DNA from: Ferroplasma sp.
Lineage (GTDB): Archaea > Thermoplasmatota > Thermoplasmata > Thermoplasmatales > Thermoplasmataceae
Length of the DNA: 62,543 nucleotides
Reading direction: 5' to 3'
NCBI RefSeq assembly: GCF_031200575.1
Contig: NZ_CP133597.1
Coordinates: forward strand, 1,796,571-1,859,113
Part shown: positions 49,769-61,171 of the stretch, one piece after another
How the letters are laid out: each line of letters opens with the position of its first letter
Numbering within the stretch: position 1 is the first letter of the stretch
Made by a program: the position numbers and the translations under genes
The notes under the pieces: model-generated
Seen by the model: the letters and a program-made list of their open reading frames with translations, nothing else
The model's database searches: none
What the model was told of the DNA's origin: nothing

Positions 49769-50941
49769 ATGGTTACTACACGAAGAGTCAACACAAAAAA
49801 GAAACTTAAGTGGAAAAATCCAAACTGGGATATAGGTGCAGCTATTGTCGCCCTTATCGGGTCTGCCCTGCTTTTTATTTCATTGTTAAGCAAACCAAGT
49901 TTTGATGTCGTCCACCAGCATGTCGTTCTTACCCAGGGCATTGTTGCGCCTGCGGTGATTATGGGGTCTGTTGTCTGGGCAATCATAGAGTTTTTCACGC
50001 CACCCAGTACTGGAATCAAGGACCTGCTTATCAGGATTATACCGGCATTCATCATAGGCGCACTTGTCGGTGGCACACTGGGCTACATGTACCACTTCGG
50101 GCAATACGTTATACGCCCTGCCATGTCAGGAAATATCGATGCCTTATGGTTCCTTATTGGCATTCTGGTAGCAGCTTTAGCTGTCACCTGGAATGCAGCC
50201 TGGTCTGATAAACACGGATACCTTGGCCAGCGTGGCAAAGGATTCAGGAAATTTGTCACACGTGAATCGGGCACAGAGAAAGGCAGGAGAGGAATGTTAT
50301 TTCTTCTTATCATCGTCATAGTCCTCCTGGTTGCAGCTCCAATCGGTGCAGCAATAGGTTCAGCATTCGTTTCTGGCCATGACAACACTGCGGTACTATC
50401 CAATGTTTCCGATGTCCAGTACATCAACTCGAAGTCAGGTGCAGTCCCATTCGGATCAGTCAACGGCACTGCTACCTTTGATATGCCTGCAAATGTTTCA
50501 ACTGTTTATCTGCAGACAAACATGACTCTCGCCGAACTCAATGATTATTCTGTTTCTCACTTAGTTCTTGCCACATCTATTTCAAATTACAACCTTACCG
50601 TGGGTACAGGGAATATGTCTAGCTTCGCACCATTGTTTTCAGTAAATGTGCACAATGCAACATCCACAAATATCACACTTCCCACATACAGGCTTACTGG
50701 AATCCAGTCATCTCCACTGGTGCTTGAGTTTACGACATCTTCATCAGTGGTCTCGGTTACACTGCAGGCCTACGGCAACAATGGATTTGTAACCAGCTTC
50801 GGCCCCTACCAGGTGCTTCAGGCCGCGTACCTGATTGGTGGAATCATAATGTTTGCATCAGCATTCCTCGTACTTTCCATGTACGACCTATCACTGGATG
50901 CAATCACAGGGAGTTTTAAAGCTTCAAGAGGAGGTAAATAA
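49769..50941 (+). CDS. Multi-pass membrane protein with extracellular domain (copy 2)
   Basis: 390 residues, identical to 20338-21510; first gene of the second late-type operon. Confidence 0.7.
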   Translation: MVTTRRVNTKKKLKWKNPNWDIGAAIVALIGSALLFISLLSKPSFDVVHQHVVLTQGIVAPAVIMGSVVWAIIEFFTPPSTGIKDLLIRIIPAFIIGALVGGTLGYMYHFGQYVIRPAMSGNIDALWFLIGILVAALAVTWNAAWSDKHGYLGQRGKGFRKFVTRESGTEKGRRGMLFLLIIVIVLLVAAPIGAAIGSAFVSGHDNTAVLSNVSDVQYINSKSGAVPFGSVNGTATFDMPANVSTVYLQTNMTLAELNDYSVSHLVLATSISNYNLTVGTGNMSSFAPLFSVNVHNATSTNITLPTYRLTGIQSSPLVLEFTTSSSVVSVTLQAYGNNGFVTSFGPYQVLQAAYLIGGIIMFASAFLVLSMYDLSLDAITGSFKASRGGK

Positions 50942-50942
50942 A

Positions 50943-51125
50943 ATGTATAAAACAACAAAGAGAAAAACAGCAAGGAGAAAGCCGGCAACAAGGAAGGTAC
51001 CTTCAACAGCAAGAAAGGTAAAAAGGACAACCAGGAGTAGAGCTCCAGTCCGTTCTACCAGATCTACTACCCATACCAGGGCAGCTCCCAGGAGAAGGAA
51101 AACAACCAAGAGGAGGACAAGATGA
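50943..51125 (+). CDS. Highly basic protamine-like protein (copy 2)
   Basis: 60 residues, identical to 21512-21694. Confidence 0.78.
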   Translation: MYKTTKRKTARRKPATRKVPSTARKVKRTTRSRAPVRSTRSTTHTRAAPRRRKTTKRRTR

Positions 51126-51535
51126 ATAGTGGAATATCACTGGGCCTCAAGGAAAAAGCCCTCATGCTTTTACATGCAAAAGCCATAGTGCTTGTATCCC
51201 TGTTGCTGCCTTTCATATCCAAATTAAGTGCCACAGTTCACACTACGACTTCTTCCCTGGGCAGCTCAATTTTTACCTCCCTCTGGGGCGTAATACTCGG
51301 TCTCTTCAAAGATATATCTACTGCATTTGGCAGCCTAATAGGGGAGGTATTCAGCGGGTTTGGCCAATCCATAGTGATGATGTTCCAGTCCTTCGGATTT
51401 TCCATGTCCAGCTACGGTGTCTGGGCACCATTGGCCTTCGTGGTTGGACTCGGGCTTGCCATTATGGTAGGTTACCTTTTCTTCGTGTTCATAGACGGAG
51501 AGCGTGATGTAACCGGCGTTGAAAACGATCTGTGA
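51122..51535 (+). CDS. Two-helix membrane paralogue 1 (copy 2)
   Basis: 137 residues, identical to 21691-22104, candidate main virion protein. Confidence 0.75.
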   Translation: MNSGISLGLKEKALMLLHAKAIVLVSLLLPFISKLSATVHTTTSSLGSSIFTSLWGVILGLFKDISTAFGSLIGEVFSGFGQSIVMMFQSFGFSMSSYGVWAPLAFVVGLGLAIMVGYLFFVFIDGERDVTGVENDL

Positions 51536-51541
51536 GGCAAA

Positions 51542-51811
51542 GTGTCATTTAATTTTTCCACTTCAGGCTGGCATCTGCTCCTATCATTCTTCGGGAGCGT
51601 TATAGGCATATTTGGAGCCGATATTATATATTTTTCTGACTGGCTAGGCAATGAAATTTCTTTCTATTTTGTTTCCTGGGGATCTTCATTTTCCTCTTAT
51701 GGCCCTCTTATCCCATTGCTTATGGTAGTCTCAGTCTCACTATCTATTGCTGGGGGATTTGCCGCATTTATGCTCTTTGATGGCGTCAATGCAGTTGTAG
51801 GAGGTGACTGA
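51542..51811 (+). CDS. Two-helix membrane paralogue 2 (copy 2)
   Basis: 89 residues, GTG start, identical to 22111-22380. Confidence 0.75.
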   Translation: MSFNFSTSGWHLLLSFFGSVIGIFGADIIYFSDWLGNEISFYFVSWGSSFSSYGPLIPLLMVVSVSLSIAGGFAAFMLFDGVNAVVGGD

Positions 51812-51812
51812 G

Positions 51813-52118
51813 ATGGCATGGTGGAATCCCTTTTCCTGGGGAAAGGCAATCAAACATTTTACGTTTCAAACATTTGAAAAGATGTTCCTCTCAATCATAG
51901 GGATGATTCTACATGAGATTTCTTCGGTAATAGGTGTGATTGTTGGCATAGCAATGTCTCTTACGCAGTCTGTGATATCTGGCATTGTATACACTTCTCT
52001 TTCTCTTGGCCCTTTTGGTCTCCCAGTGTTTACCGTTGGAGTTATATCCGTTATAGGTGGCTCATTGACTGTTTTCCATGTCCTCCACGACACCCCAATT
52101 GTAGGTGATTTAGTTTGA
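51813..52118 (+). CDS. Two-helix membrane paralogue 3 (copy 2)
   Basis: 101 residues, identical to 22382-22687. Confidence 0.72.
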   Translation: MAWWNPFSWGKAIKHFTFQTFEKMFLSIIGMILHEISSVIGVIVGIAMSLTQSVISGIVYTSLSLGPFGLPVFTVGVISVIGGSLTVFHVLHDTPIVGDLV

Positions 52119-55100
52119 ATAAAATGAATTATAAAAAAATAATTGCAATTACATTCGCTTTGATAATGGTGCTTTCGGGGTTAGCTGTATTATCTTCGGA
52201 TATCCATACACCCTCTTCAATTACCACGTCACCTCCAGTTCCATCACTAGTTGCTTCCGGCACAGCAACAGATGAATACTATGGTGATACTTCTACCTGG
52301 AATTATACCGTCTCTGGAAGCAGTACCAGTTCAACCTCTGCAATGAGTACCAGCGCATATCCTGCTCCTGATTACCCCGCATATCCTGCCGCTCCTTCTA
52401 CTTCTAGCTGGACATTATCCTGGGATGGGTACACGCTTGGTTCCGGAAACGTTTCATCTTATGATATCACACATAGCCAGACTTACACTCATACGGAGTT
52501 TAAGGTTGGAAGCACTATACATTATCAGACTACATCTCATTCTACAACAAGCTGGAAATTTTCAGTTCAACCATCATATACATGGACACAGTACGGTTCA
52601 CTATCGGGTGTGAGTGCAGGGTGGACTCTGGAATTGGATTCAAAAAACCAGACAGGCACAATAGTACTATATTCAGCTCTATATTCTTCCTCTTTCACTG
52701 TTTCTGGGCCAACCTATTTAAAACCCCAGCAGGACGGGACTTTCACATCATCAGTTCCATCTAATTTTACCCCATCTCGTTATCAATGGTATTTGGATGG
52801 GAGTGCCATCTCAGGGGCTACCAGTTCATTATACACAACATCTTTTTCTGCTTCTACAGATTATTCAATATTCTTCCTTGCAACAAATTCCACGGGCTTT
52901 TCATATAAATCTACCACACTTAATGGAAGTGCAGGATACACATTGTCAATATCAGCAATAGATAATCCCGCAGATGCCAGCCAATCCGTAGATTTTAGCA
53001 CATCAGTATCCGGAGGTTCAGGAACATATTCATATTCCTATGTTCTCTATGATGGGACTTCTACATCTGATTCCGAATTGGATTCAGGCACAACTTCATC
53101 ATTTGATTACACTTTCAGCTCCTCAGGAACATACCTCCTTGTGTACAGCAGCACCGATTCCAATGGGTTCAATGCATCCTCTTCCCTCATTCAAACCGTC
53201 AATTCTGATCCATCCGTATCTATAACAAGCAGTCAAAACCCAACAGATACAGGAAAAACTGTTGAATTTTCCTCATCTGTATCTGGTGGCACTTCCCCAT
53301 ACAATTACACATGGTCTGCGGATGGAACAACATACTATACAAAGGATATAAATGTGACATTCACTTCTTCAGGAACATATACAATAGACCTCACAGTTAG
53401 CGATGCAGCAGATTACTCGGTATCCACATCAATGTCAGAGACCGTTAATAGCGATCCTGTTGTTTCAGCCTCATCAAATGTATCCAGTGCGGATGTGAAT
53501 TATCCGATAGAATTCTGTTCAACGCCAAGCGGAGGAACCGGACCATATAATGAATCCTGGGCCCTGAATGGAAATGTAATATCGACATCGCAGGATTTCT
53601 CGCATTCATTTTCATCATCGGGGTCATACACTTTAACTGTAACCGTGACAGATGGTGTTGGTGTTACATCATCGGCATCGGTAACTGTGACAATAAACCC
53701 GAATCCATCCGTTACGATATATTCAAGCCAGAACCCAACAGATTCCGGAAATTCTGTTACATTCACCTCATCGGTATCGGGCGGTACAGGAGCAGATACG
53801 TATAACTGGACAGTGAACGGTGTTCAGGAATCCACAGCGTCATCATTTCCCTATTCATTTTCAACTTCTGGAGTGTATTATGTAAACCTCACTGTAACCG
53901 ATAGCGACGGTCATACAGCATTTTCTTCTTTAAAGGAAACTGTAAATCCTGATCCTTCAGTATCAATAAAGGTAATTCATAACCCAACAGATGCATATGT
54001 ATGGGCAAATTTCTCCGCAGTAATATCCGGCGGTACCGGCCCATATAACAAGACATGGACCATAAACGGAGAAAATTTCTATTCTGATTATGTGAATTAT
54101 ACCTTTACATCTCCAGGAACCTTTACGGTTTCACTAAAAATAACTGATGCAAATGGAAATACCGCATCCGCATCAGTAAGTGAGGTTGTAAATCCTGATC
54201 CCAGTGCCAAAATAAATTCCGAATTCAATCCTGTTGACCAGGGAGTTAATGACACATTGACAGCGGAAATATCCGGCGGCACAGGGCCATATAATACAAC
54301 ATGGTCTGAGGGCTCAGAAATCCTAAATTATTCCTCTTCCTTCCATATGGCTTTTTCCAGCACGGGAACATATGTTATAAACCTCACCGTTGTTGACTCA
54401 CTTGGGGAATCATATAAAACATCAATATCTATAAAGGTCATTGAAAAACCATCTGCACTTATAGAAGGGCCTAATGAAACAGATGTTTCCACAGAGACAT
54501 ACTGGGAGGCCTTCGGCTCATTCGGTACTGCCCCATATGATGATTACTGGTATATTAATGGTGTTAATACAAGCTCGGGCCTGTATTTAGAATATGCTTT
54601 CCCAAATACCGGGAAATTCAATATTACCCTTCTTATAGTTGATAGCCAGGGTGCAAAGGCCTATACTTATCTTAATGTAACTGTAAACCCTCTTCCAAAG
54701 GTCTCCATATCAGTATCATCATCCACTACAGATACCGGTCTCCCAGTGGCGATATCCGGAATTGTGTCAGGCGGGACAGGCCCATTTAATTATTCGATTT
54801 CAGTCTCATCAATAGGCATAGTGGGTTACTCCAGTTCACTGGATTATGAATTCCCCTCAGGACAGTATAATATTACAATAACAGTTTACGATGCAGACGG
54901 CAACAGTGCCCATGCATCTATCTCAATAATAGTAAATTCACTTCCTTCCGTATCGATAACTTCAAAATATCCAAATATAGATGTAAACACCACAGACGTC
55001 TTCAATGCAACAATTTCAGGTGGCACGGCGCCATATGTAAAGGCTTTATGGTATATCAACAATTCATACCTTGAAAACGGGACGTCAATATCATACTCAT

Positions 55101-56923
55101 TTTCATCACCAGGAGTGTACTCTTTAAAAATAATAATATATGATTCATTGAATGTATCGGCATCAAATATAATAGATATAACTGTTGTAAAATATCCCGA
55201 ATCATCGATAATAGCATCGCATAAAAATATAGATGCACATGTCCCAGATTCATTCAGGGCCGAGACCTCTGGAGGAATAGGCCCCTACAAAGATGAATTC
55301 CTGATAGCCGGACATATATTTTACAATTCATCAATACCATATTCATTTACAACTCCTGGAACTTATACTGTTGAGTTAATAGTTTCAGATTATTTTGGCA
55401 AGGATGCAAATTCATATATAAACATAACCGTTTATCCAGATCCAGAAATAGATGTTTACTGGAACGGGACGCCAACAGTATCAGAGGGTTTCAAATTATA
55501 CTCAAATGTAACTGGGGGCATAGGTCCGTACTCTGTATCCTGGATATTTTCTGACCAGGACGAGTCAGGATTTAATGTATCCCATATATTTTCATTGTCA
55601 GGACCCAACACCTTCGAGGTGAAACTATCTGATTCGTCAGGCTACACTGTAACAAAGAATTACACAATATATGTGAATTTATATGTCTCAATAGCGGCTA
55701 ATACCACAAGAGGCCTTGGTCCACTATCAGTCCAGTTTTCATCCAGTGTTTTAGGCGGCTCAGATTATTCATTCAACTGGACGTTCTCTGCCGGGCATTA
55801 CTCACTCGAACAGAACCCGCTTTATACATTCCCGGCAGGAAATTATACGGTGCATTTCACAGTGACATCGGCAAACGGTGCGAAAGGCTATGCCAATATA
55901 TCAATATTCAGCCTTCCACCTCCAGTATCAATAACTTACAGTACTGACAGGAATATAACTCAGTATTTCTATTTCAATGCCACAGCAAACTGGGATGCTG
56001 GGTCTATTTATAACATGACATGGTCTTTCCCGAATGGCCAGAGTTTAACGGGCCTGTCAATATCATACTATTTCCCCGTGTACAATGAATTTAACACTGT
56101 TGTGGCTACATTTGGATATAACAACCAGACCTATACAGAAGACTTGAATGTGCGCATGGTACCGGCTACTCCGTCAGTTAATTTTACTCCACCATCAATC
56201 ATACCGGTCAACACCATGCTATCACTGAATGCTACTGCTACAGCACCCGATTCCAATTCTTTCACATATTCCTGGTTTATCGATGGATCTTCTTATTCTG
56301 GCCAGAACCAGTTATATTATTTTGACAATACCGGAAACATCTCAATATCTGTCACAGTCACAGATGGCCTGGGAGCTTCCGCCACAGACAACAAAACCAT
56401 CGATGTAGTGCCGGAGGGCAAGAGCAGCAGCATAGCAATATCATACACCAAACAGTCAGCAGGTGCAATGGAATTCTACAACATCAAGGTGGTGTCTTCC
56501 AATGGAATCGTAGCAGTAGAAGCTTTCCTTAGTACTACAGAACTGAATATCTCAGAAATAAGTTCATCATACACATCTTCCGGCGAAGTAGCACATTTCA
56601 ACATCACAATGAACCAGAGGGATTACTCAGCAGGTACATACAGCATATCGATCGTAGCATTCAACAACAATTCCCAGAGCAACCATATATCCGCGCCATT
56701 CACAGTAACAAGCAATTATGCATCCGCATCAGGATTTTCCCTTGGAGACCTAATAACATTCTTTGGCGGGATTTCCAACTTTATTATTGTTTTACTGACG
56801 TTAGGAGGCCTGATAATTGCATATGCAGGCATGCATGCATCCAGGGACCCCGATGTAGTGATCCAGGAAGGCACAGGGAAGAAGAGGAAGGACATTGTGC
56901 TGCAGGGCAGGAGAAAGAGGTGA
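52115..56923 (+). CDS. Giant PKD-type surface protein (copy 2)
   Basis: 1602 residues, identical to 22684-27492. Identity over so repetitive a gene implies recent duplication or gene conversion between the copies. Confidence 0.85.
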   Translation: MNKMNYKKIIAITFALIMVLSGLAVLSSDIHTPSSITTSPPVPSLVASGTATDEYYGDTSTWNYTVSGSSTSSTSAMSTSAYPAPDYPAYPAAPSTSSWTLSWDGYTLGSGNVSSYDITHSQTYTHTEFKVGSTIHYQTTSHSTTSWKFSVQPSYTWTQYGSLSGVSAGWTLELDSKNQTGTIVLYSALYSSSFTVSGPTYLKPQQDGTFTSSVPSNFTPSRYQWYLDGSAISGATSSLYTTSFSASTDYSIFFLATNSTGFSYKSTTLNGSAGYTLSISAIDNPADASQSVDFSTSVSGGSGTYSYSYVLYDGTSTSDSELDSGTTSSFDYTFSSSGTYLLVYSSTDSNGFNASSSLIQTVNSDPSVSITSSQNPTDTGKTVEFSSSVSGGTSPYNYTWSADGTTYYTKDINVTFTSSGTYTIDLTVSDAADYSVSTSMSETVNSDPVVSASSNVSSADVNYPIEFCSTPSGGTGPYNESWALNGNVISTSQDFSHSFSSSGSYTLTVTVTDGVGVTSSASVTVTINPNPSVTIYSSQNPTDSGNSVTFTSSVSGGTGADTYNWTVNGVQESTASSFPYSFSTSGVYYVNLTVTDSDGHTAFSSLKETVNPDPSVSIKVIHNPTDAYVWANFSAVISGGTGPYNKTWTINGENFYSDYVNYTFTSPGTFTVSLKITDANGNTASASVSEVVNPDPSAKINSEFNPVDQGVNDTLTAEISGGTGPYNTTWSEGSEILNYSSSFHMAFSSTGTYVINLTVVDSLGESYKTSISIKVIEKPSALIEGPNETDVSTETYWEAFGSFGTAPYDDYWYINGVNTSSGLYLEYAFPNTGKFNITLLIVDSQGAKAYTYLNVTVNPLPKVSISVSSSTTDTGLPVAISGIVSGGTGPFNYSISVSSIGIVGYSSSLDYEFPSGQYNITITVYDADGNSAHASISIIVNSLPSVSITSKYPNIDVNTTDVFNATISGGTAPYVKALWYINNSYLENGTSISYSFSSPGVYSLKIIIYDSLNVSASNIIDITVVKYPESSIIASHKNIDAHVPDSFRAETSGGIGPYKDEFLIAGHIFYNSSIPYSFTTPGTYTVELIVSDYFGKDANSYINITVYPDPEIDVYWNGTPTVSEGFKLYSNVTGGIGPYSVSWIFSDQDESGFNVSHIFSLSGPNTFEVKLSDSSGYTVTKNYTIYVNLYVSIAANTTRGLGPLSVQFSSSVLGGSDYSFNWTFSAGHYSLEQNPLYTFPAGNYTVHFTVTSANGAKGYANISIFSLPPPVSITYSTDRNITQYFYFNATANWDAGSIYNMTWSFPNGQSLTGLSISYYFPVYNEFNTVVATFGYNNQTYTEDLNVRMVPATPSVNFTPPSIIPVNTMLSLNATATAPDSNSFTYSWFIDGSSYSGQNQLYYFDNTGNISISVTVTDGLGASATDNKTIDVVPEGKSSSIAISYTKQSAGAMEFYNIKVVSSNGIVAVEAFLSTTELNISEISSSYTSSGEVAHFNITMNQRDYSAGTYSISIVAFNNNSQSNHISAPFTVTSNYASASGFSLGDLITFFGGISNFIIVLLTLGGLIIAYAGMHASRDPDVVIQEGTGKKRKDIVLQGRRKR

Positions 56924-56927
56924 AAAT

Positions 56928-57269
56928 ATGAAATATAGAACTATGAAAAAGAATGGAAAAAGGAGGGTTATACCCATATCGGAGAAGAATAGCTATAGCC
57001 GTGCAAGGAAAGTATCTTCCAGGGAGCTACGGGATGACCTCATGGTAGGGATAAGGCATCCCGGCTCCCTCACTTCTGTGGGATACCATATTCAGGAACC
57101 GGTGCAGAAACAGCACGCGGCCCTGGATAAGGCAGTGAAAAAATATGGAAGGAAGGAAACACTGGAAAAATTATCTGACCTATACAGGCTGGATTACCAC
57201 AGGCCAGAACTAAAAGCCGGTATAGTGTCGAGCATAAAATATGTATCAGGAGGTAAAAGAAATGACTGA
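56928..57269 (+). CDS. RTxKKNGK-motif protein, paralogue A (copy 2)
   Basis: 113 residues, identical to 27497-27838. Confidence 0.66.
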   Translation: MKYRTMKKNGKRRVIPISEKNSYSRARKVSSRELRDDLMVGIRHPGSLTSVGYHIQEPVQKQHAALDKAVKKYGRKETLEKLSDLYRLDYHRPELKAGIVSSIKYVSGGKRND

Positions 57270-57582
57270 GTTTAGAACAAGGAAAAATGGAAAAGCATAC
57301 CCTCTTAGAAATAACAGGGTAGTACAGAAGGCTACACAGATATCCCAGGCACAGCTGAAGCATATCCACATACATGGATTGGCTATTGCTGGTTATGCCG
57401 TCGATTTAGCTGACAATTTGAGGAAGAAAGCCCTGGTAAAAGCTGTAAATAAATACGGCAAGAGTGACACAATGGCTGAACTCTCACTGCTGCGTGACAA
57501 ATACGCAGGGAATGAGAGGATGGAGAGGGTAATTGATTCAGATATAGCCTACATAGCTAAGGGCAAATTTGAGGAGGAGTAG
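57262..57582 (+). CDS. RTxKNGK-motif protein, paralogue B (copy 2)
   Basis: 106 residues, identical to 27831-28151. Confidence 0.66.
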   Translation: MTEFRTRKNGKAYPLRNNRVVQKATQISQAQLKHIHIHGLAIAGYAVDLADNLRKKALVKAVNKYGKSDTMAELSLLRDKYAGNERMERVIDSDIAYIAKGKFEEE

Positions 57583-57855
57583 ATGGGAAAAATCACCGAT
57601 ATAGTTGTGGCCATTTTCGTGTTTATTATAGGCATATTTGTCCTTTACAGACTGGGCATAACATTGCCATTGCTGGAGCACATGATCAGGGGCTTCTTTG
57701 CACCATCAAAGCCAGCAGCCAATGCAACATCTGGATCTTTAATATTTGGCATCGCTTCTTCCGCAAAGGAAAGGAGAAAAGCTCACCATAAGATAGAAGA
57801 GATAATGCGGACCAGGTACGTAAGGTTCCTCCTGAAATTTAAAAGGAGGGATTAA
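57583..57855 (+). CDS. Single-pass membrane protein (copy 2)
   Basis: 90 residues, identical to 28152-28424. Confidence 0.65.
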   Translation: MGKITDIVVAIFVFIIGIFVLYRLGITLPLLEHMIRGFFAPSKPAANATSGSLIFGIASSAKERRKAHHKIEEIMRTRYVRFLLKFKRRD

Positions 57856-57856
57856 T

Positions 57857-58719
57857 TTGAAAGCCTTCCTTGCTGTATTGCTTGTACTGGTGTTTGCATG
57901 CCTGGTATTTACTTCAGCTGCTGTTGCCCAACCTCATTCGCCAGAAGTTGCCACAGCTGCCCAGCCAGCATCCAGCCATGTTGTGGTATATTCTACCATA
58001 TCAAACTCTAATGATTTATTATATGTCCCGGTGAACAGTACAAATGTCCAGGCATATCCAGTATGGCATGTGTACCTGTTCGGTTCCGGATCATTTTCAT
58101 TTAAGGCCAATGGCACAACTGTTGAAACCGGTGTTTCACTGGGAGCATTTAACTTTACATATTCCTGGCATACATATGACAAATACGCCAATGCCAGCCT
58201 GGTATTTTCCGGGTTACATACTCATTCCATACAATACTGAGCGGAATCCTTACCAGGCACGAAGTCCAGAGCGTTAGCATAGTATCATCATATCCTGGAC
58301 AAAAGCAGTACCTATCAGTCTCTCCAGGGCAGTCTGGAGCACTCATGTACCCGCACTGGATGGTTACATTTATTTCAACAGAGAACACGTCCTACTCAAT
58401 CAATGTGAATGGCCAGACAATACAATCCGGCACTGTGGTAGGGACACAAACAATAGACTTTAACATTACCGGGTCCACTGCAAGTGTGATAATTGGGTTG
58501 GGCACACATGTCTACAAATATCCTGACGAGATAATTGCCAGCACGCCAATACAGAAATATTACGCCCCTAAGCCGCCTTCACTGGCATACACGGTTAGCC
58601 AGTACGAACTGGGGATTGCTAAGGCCTTCGTTGCCTCTGGGTTTGCCATAGCAATTGCACTGTTCACAGCAAGGAAATACCTCCTTGAGAAAGAGAAAAG
58701 GGAGGTGATGCGCATATGA
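57857..58719 (+). pseudogene. Two-domain surface protein split by a frameshift (copy 2)
   Basis: Same stop (58238-58240) and same -1 continuation as 28426-29288; the break is shared by both copies. Confidence 0.7.
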
Positions 58720-59555
58720 AAGATTCCAGTGGAAGAGGATGGCTGGAAAGGCACAGGGAGAAATCCTTTGAGAAATGGCACAAAAGCGAGGAAGAACGCA
58801 AAGAGGAATTGAAAAAAGCCTTCAGGGATAAGTCAGGGGAAAATATTGCAAGGCTATCAAGATTCGTTTCTTTCCGGTCACTTGCAAGGACAATGATACC
58901 ACAATTGATTATCGGTGGTATACTGGCATATATCGAATATATCCTTGTTGGCCCGATATACACTATAATTTCTATTGCGGTCTATATTCCAATGATATAC
59001 CTGTATTCAAGGACACTGAGGACACGTGATGGTGTGTTCCTGATGGTACCGACATCTGATTTTCTGGACTGGGACCGGCTATTTGTCTCCGAAGATATCT
59101 GGTCTCTCGTGGAAAAGAAAGCAGGCCTTACACTGGAATCGGGGAGAATCAACGGGAGAATAACATACTGGTGCATTGATGTAAAATACCTGGATGGCTC
59201 GAGCATACCCTACTGGGTAGACATAGCCTGGGCGCATTATAACCGGGCAAAATATGCAATGTTCGAGAGTGTGCTGGATGACCTGACTGATATGCTTCAG
59301 GACACATTGCTCGAAGTTGCAAAACTCCGGAAGATGGGGCGTGTTGAGAGCATTACAGAGGGAACAAGGCAGACCTCTGAGAACATAGATGCCATTACAT
59401 CTGCATACAGGGACAACGTGTTTAACGTAATCCAGAAGCAGAAGATCTCTGAAGAGGAAGCAAACACATATGAGAAAGAAGTTGCGGATCTGCTGAAAAA
59501 CCCTGAATATTTGAGGGCATTGATAAAGAAAAAGAATGAGGAGGAAGAGAAATGA
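58716..59555 (+). CDS. Membrane protein with coiled-coil tail (copy 2)
   Basis: 279 residues, identical to 29285-30124. Confidence 0.68.
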   Translation: MKDSSGRGWLERHREKSFEKWHKSEEERKEELKKAFRDKSGENIARLSRFVSFRSLARTMIPQLIIGGILAYIEYILVGPIYTIISIAVYIPMIYLYSRTLRTRDGVFLMVPTSDFLDWDRLFVSEDIWSLVEKKAGLTLESGRINGRITYWCIDVKYLDGSSIPYWVDIAWAHYNRAKYAMFESVLDDLTDMLQDTLLEVAKLRKMGRVESITEGTRQTSENIDAITSAYRDNVFNVIQKQKISEEEANTYEKEVADLLKNPEYLRALIKKKNEEEEK

Positions 59556-59827
59556 GAGACGAAGTAAAGGATTGGCATACAGAGAATGTATTCCGGGATA
59601 TGCTGTTCAGGTTGCCGGGTCTAAAGAATAATGTATGGTTTAATTTTATTTATAGAAACTTTCAGGAAGCCGAGGATCCTGGACAGAGGGCACCTCCGCT
59701 GGCAGAGATATTCGATGATATGCCAGAAACACAGAAGAAAAGCCTATACTGTACACAGATCAGCCTGATCAATGCTACAGTGCCAATGAGATGCTATCTA
59801 TTGAGAGGTGGTGGAGATGGACAGTGA
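59552..59827 (+). CDS. Unknown small protein (copy 2)
   Basis: 91 residues, identical to 30121-30396. Confidence 0.6.
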   Translation: MRDEVKDWHTENVFRDMLFRLPGLKNNVWFNFIYRNFQEAEDPGQRAPPLAEIFDDMPETQKKSLYCTQISLINATVPMRCYLLRGGGDGQ

Positions 59828-60173
59828 AACACCTGAAGGGCTCAGACTTCTTTATGATTTGCTGGTAAAAGCGTCGGAATATCCAGGGGAAGCACCACAC
59901 AATCCCAGGAACCTGTACTACTGGGGAGAGAAATTAAAGGCCCTGCATGGTGTTCTTTCAGCATACCATGATCAGGAATACCTGGGCGAATACCGGTTGA
60001 TGCGGAAACAGATTGTGGATGTTTCAAGGAATTATCCATCCAGCCGTTATATCAGTGATGGCTATGAATTATTATATGAATGGCTTGCCAGCATTGCCAG
60101 GTTGTATACCAGGCTTGGGTTGATGATTCCTGAGAATTTAACATACTCAGAGGGGAGTGATGAAGGAATATGA
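59817..60173 (+). CDS. Unknown helical protein (copy 2)
   Basis: 118 residues, identical to 30386-30742; overlaps the ATPase gene. Confidence 0.62.
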   Translation: MDSETPEGLRLLYDLLVKASEYPGEAPHNPRNLYYWGEKLKALHGVLSAYHDQEYLGEYRLMRKQIVDVSRNYPSSRYISDGYELLYEWLASIARLYTRLGLMIPENLTYSEGSDEGI

Positions 60174-61171
60174 CGGAAAATAATGGAGAGGATGTAATAA
60201 ACGAGATAAAAAGTAGATGGATAGCCAAAACAGGGAAGAATGACTACGACATAGCACATGACAGCGTGTGGCTTATTCAGTGGTTTTACCACCGTATAAG
60301 GAAAAACAGGAATGTTATTGCATTGTTTGTTGGTGATACTGGTTCCGGCAAATCGTACTCATCTATAAGGCTTGCAGAAAGGCTGGATCCGAATTTCTCA
60401 GCAGACCGGATTGTGTTTACGGTCCAGGACTTTATACGATTAGTTAACTCGGATCTGCCTCGTGGAAGCGTTATAATATTCGATGACGCCGGTTTGGGAA
60501 TACCAGCAAGGGAATGGCAGAACATGGCCTCAAAGATATTTGGACGAGCTACACAGGGATTCCGGTACAAGCAGATCCTGACATTTATTACAGTGCCCGA
60601 TGAAAGCTTTATTGAGCGACAAAGCAGGAAACTGGTACATATTAAATTTGAAGCTACTGATGTCCAGGGCGTTATGAAGCCAAAGCTCACATCCAGGAAT
60701 CCCTTTGACCCTGAAAGGCCACTGGCAAAATATCCAAGGATTCGCAGGGGAATATCTGAAATACAGATAAAGACAGTGAAATTTGCGTTGCCCAGCAAAG
60801 AACTGAGAGAAAAATATGAAGATGCAAAAAACAAATACATGCAAAACAAATTCAAGGATTTCGAAGATCAATTAAACATGATAGGACAAGGCAATACTGT
60901 AATGAAAAACGGGAAGCCTGCTATACATCTCCAGTGTGACGAATGTGGCTATGAATGGGATTATACTGGTTCCAGGGCAATGGCCAGATGCCCTAACTGT
61001 GACGGCCGCATATATATTGCAGATATAGAGGAAAAGGAGAATTCGGGTAGAAGGGTGAGATGCACCCATTGTGGCTATGCCTGGGAGTATTCCGGATCCG
61101 CGAAAAGAACAAAATGCCCTGATTGTGGTGGATATGTCAATACACGGACAGACAGGGAGGGGACAGCATAA
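60170..61171 (+). CDS. P-loop ATPase with two zinc ribbons (copy 2)
   Basis: 333 residues, identical to 30739-31740, Walker motifs and both ribbons intact. Confidence 0.8.
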   Translation: MTENNGEDVINEIKSRWIAKTGKNDYDIAHDSVWLIQWFYHRIRKNRNVIALFVGDTGSGKSYSSIRLAERLDPNFSADRIVFTVQDFIRLVNSDLPRGSVIIFDDAGLGIPAREWQNMASKIFGRATQGFRYKQILTFITVPDESFIERQSRKLVHIKFEATDVQGVMKPKLTSRNPFDPERPLAKYPRIRRGISEIQIKTVKFALPSKELREKYEDAKNKYMQNKFKDFEDQLNMIGQGNTVMKNGKPAIHLQCDECGYEWDYTGSRAMARCPNCDGRIYIADIEEKENSGRRVRCTHCGYAWEYSGSAKRTKCPDCGGYVNTRTDREGTA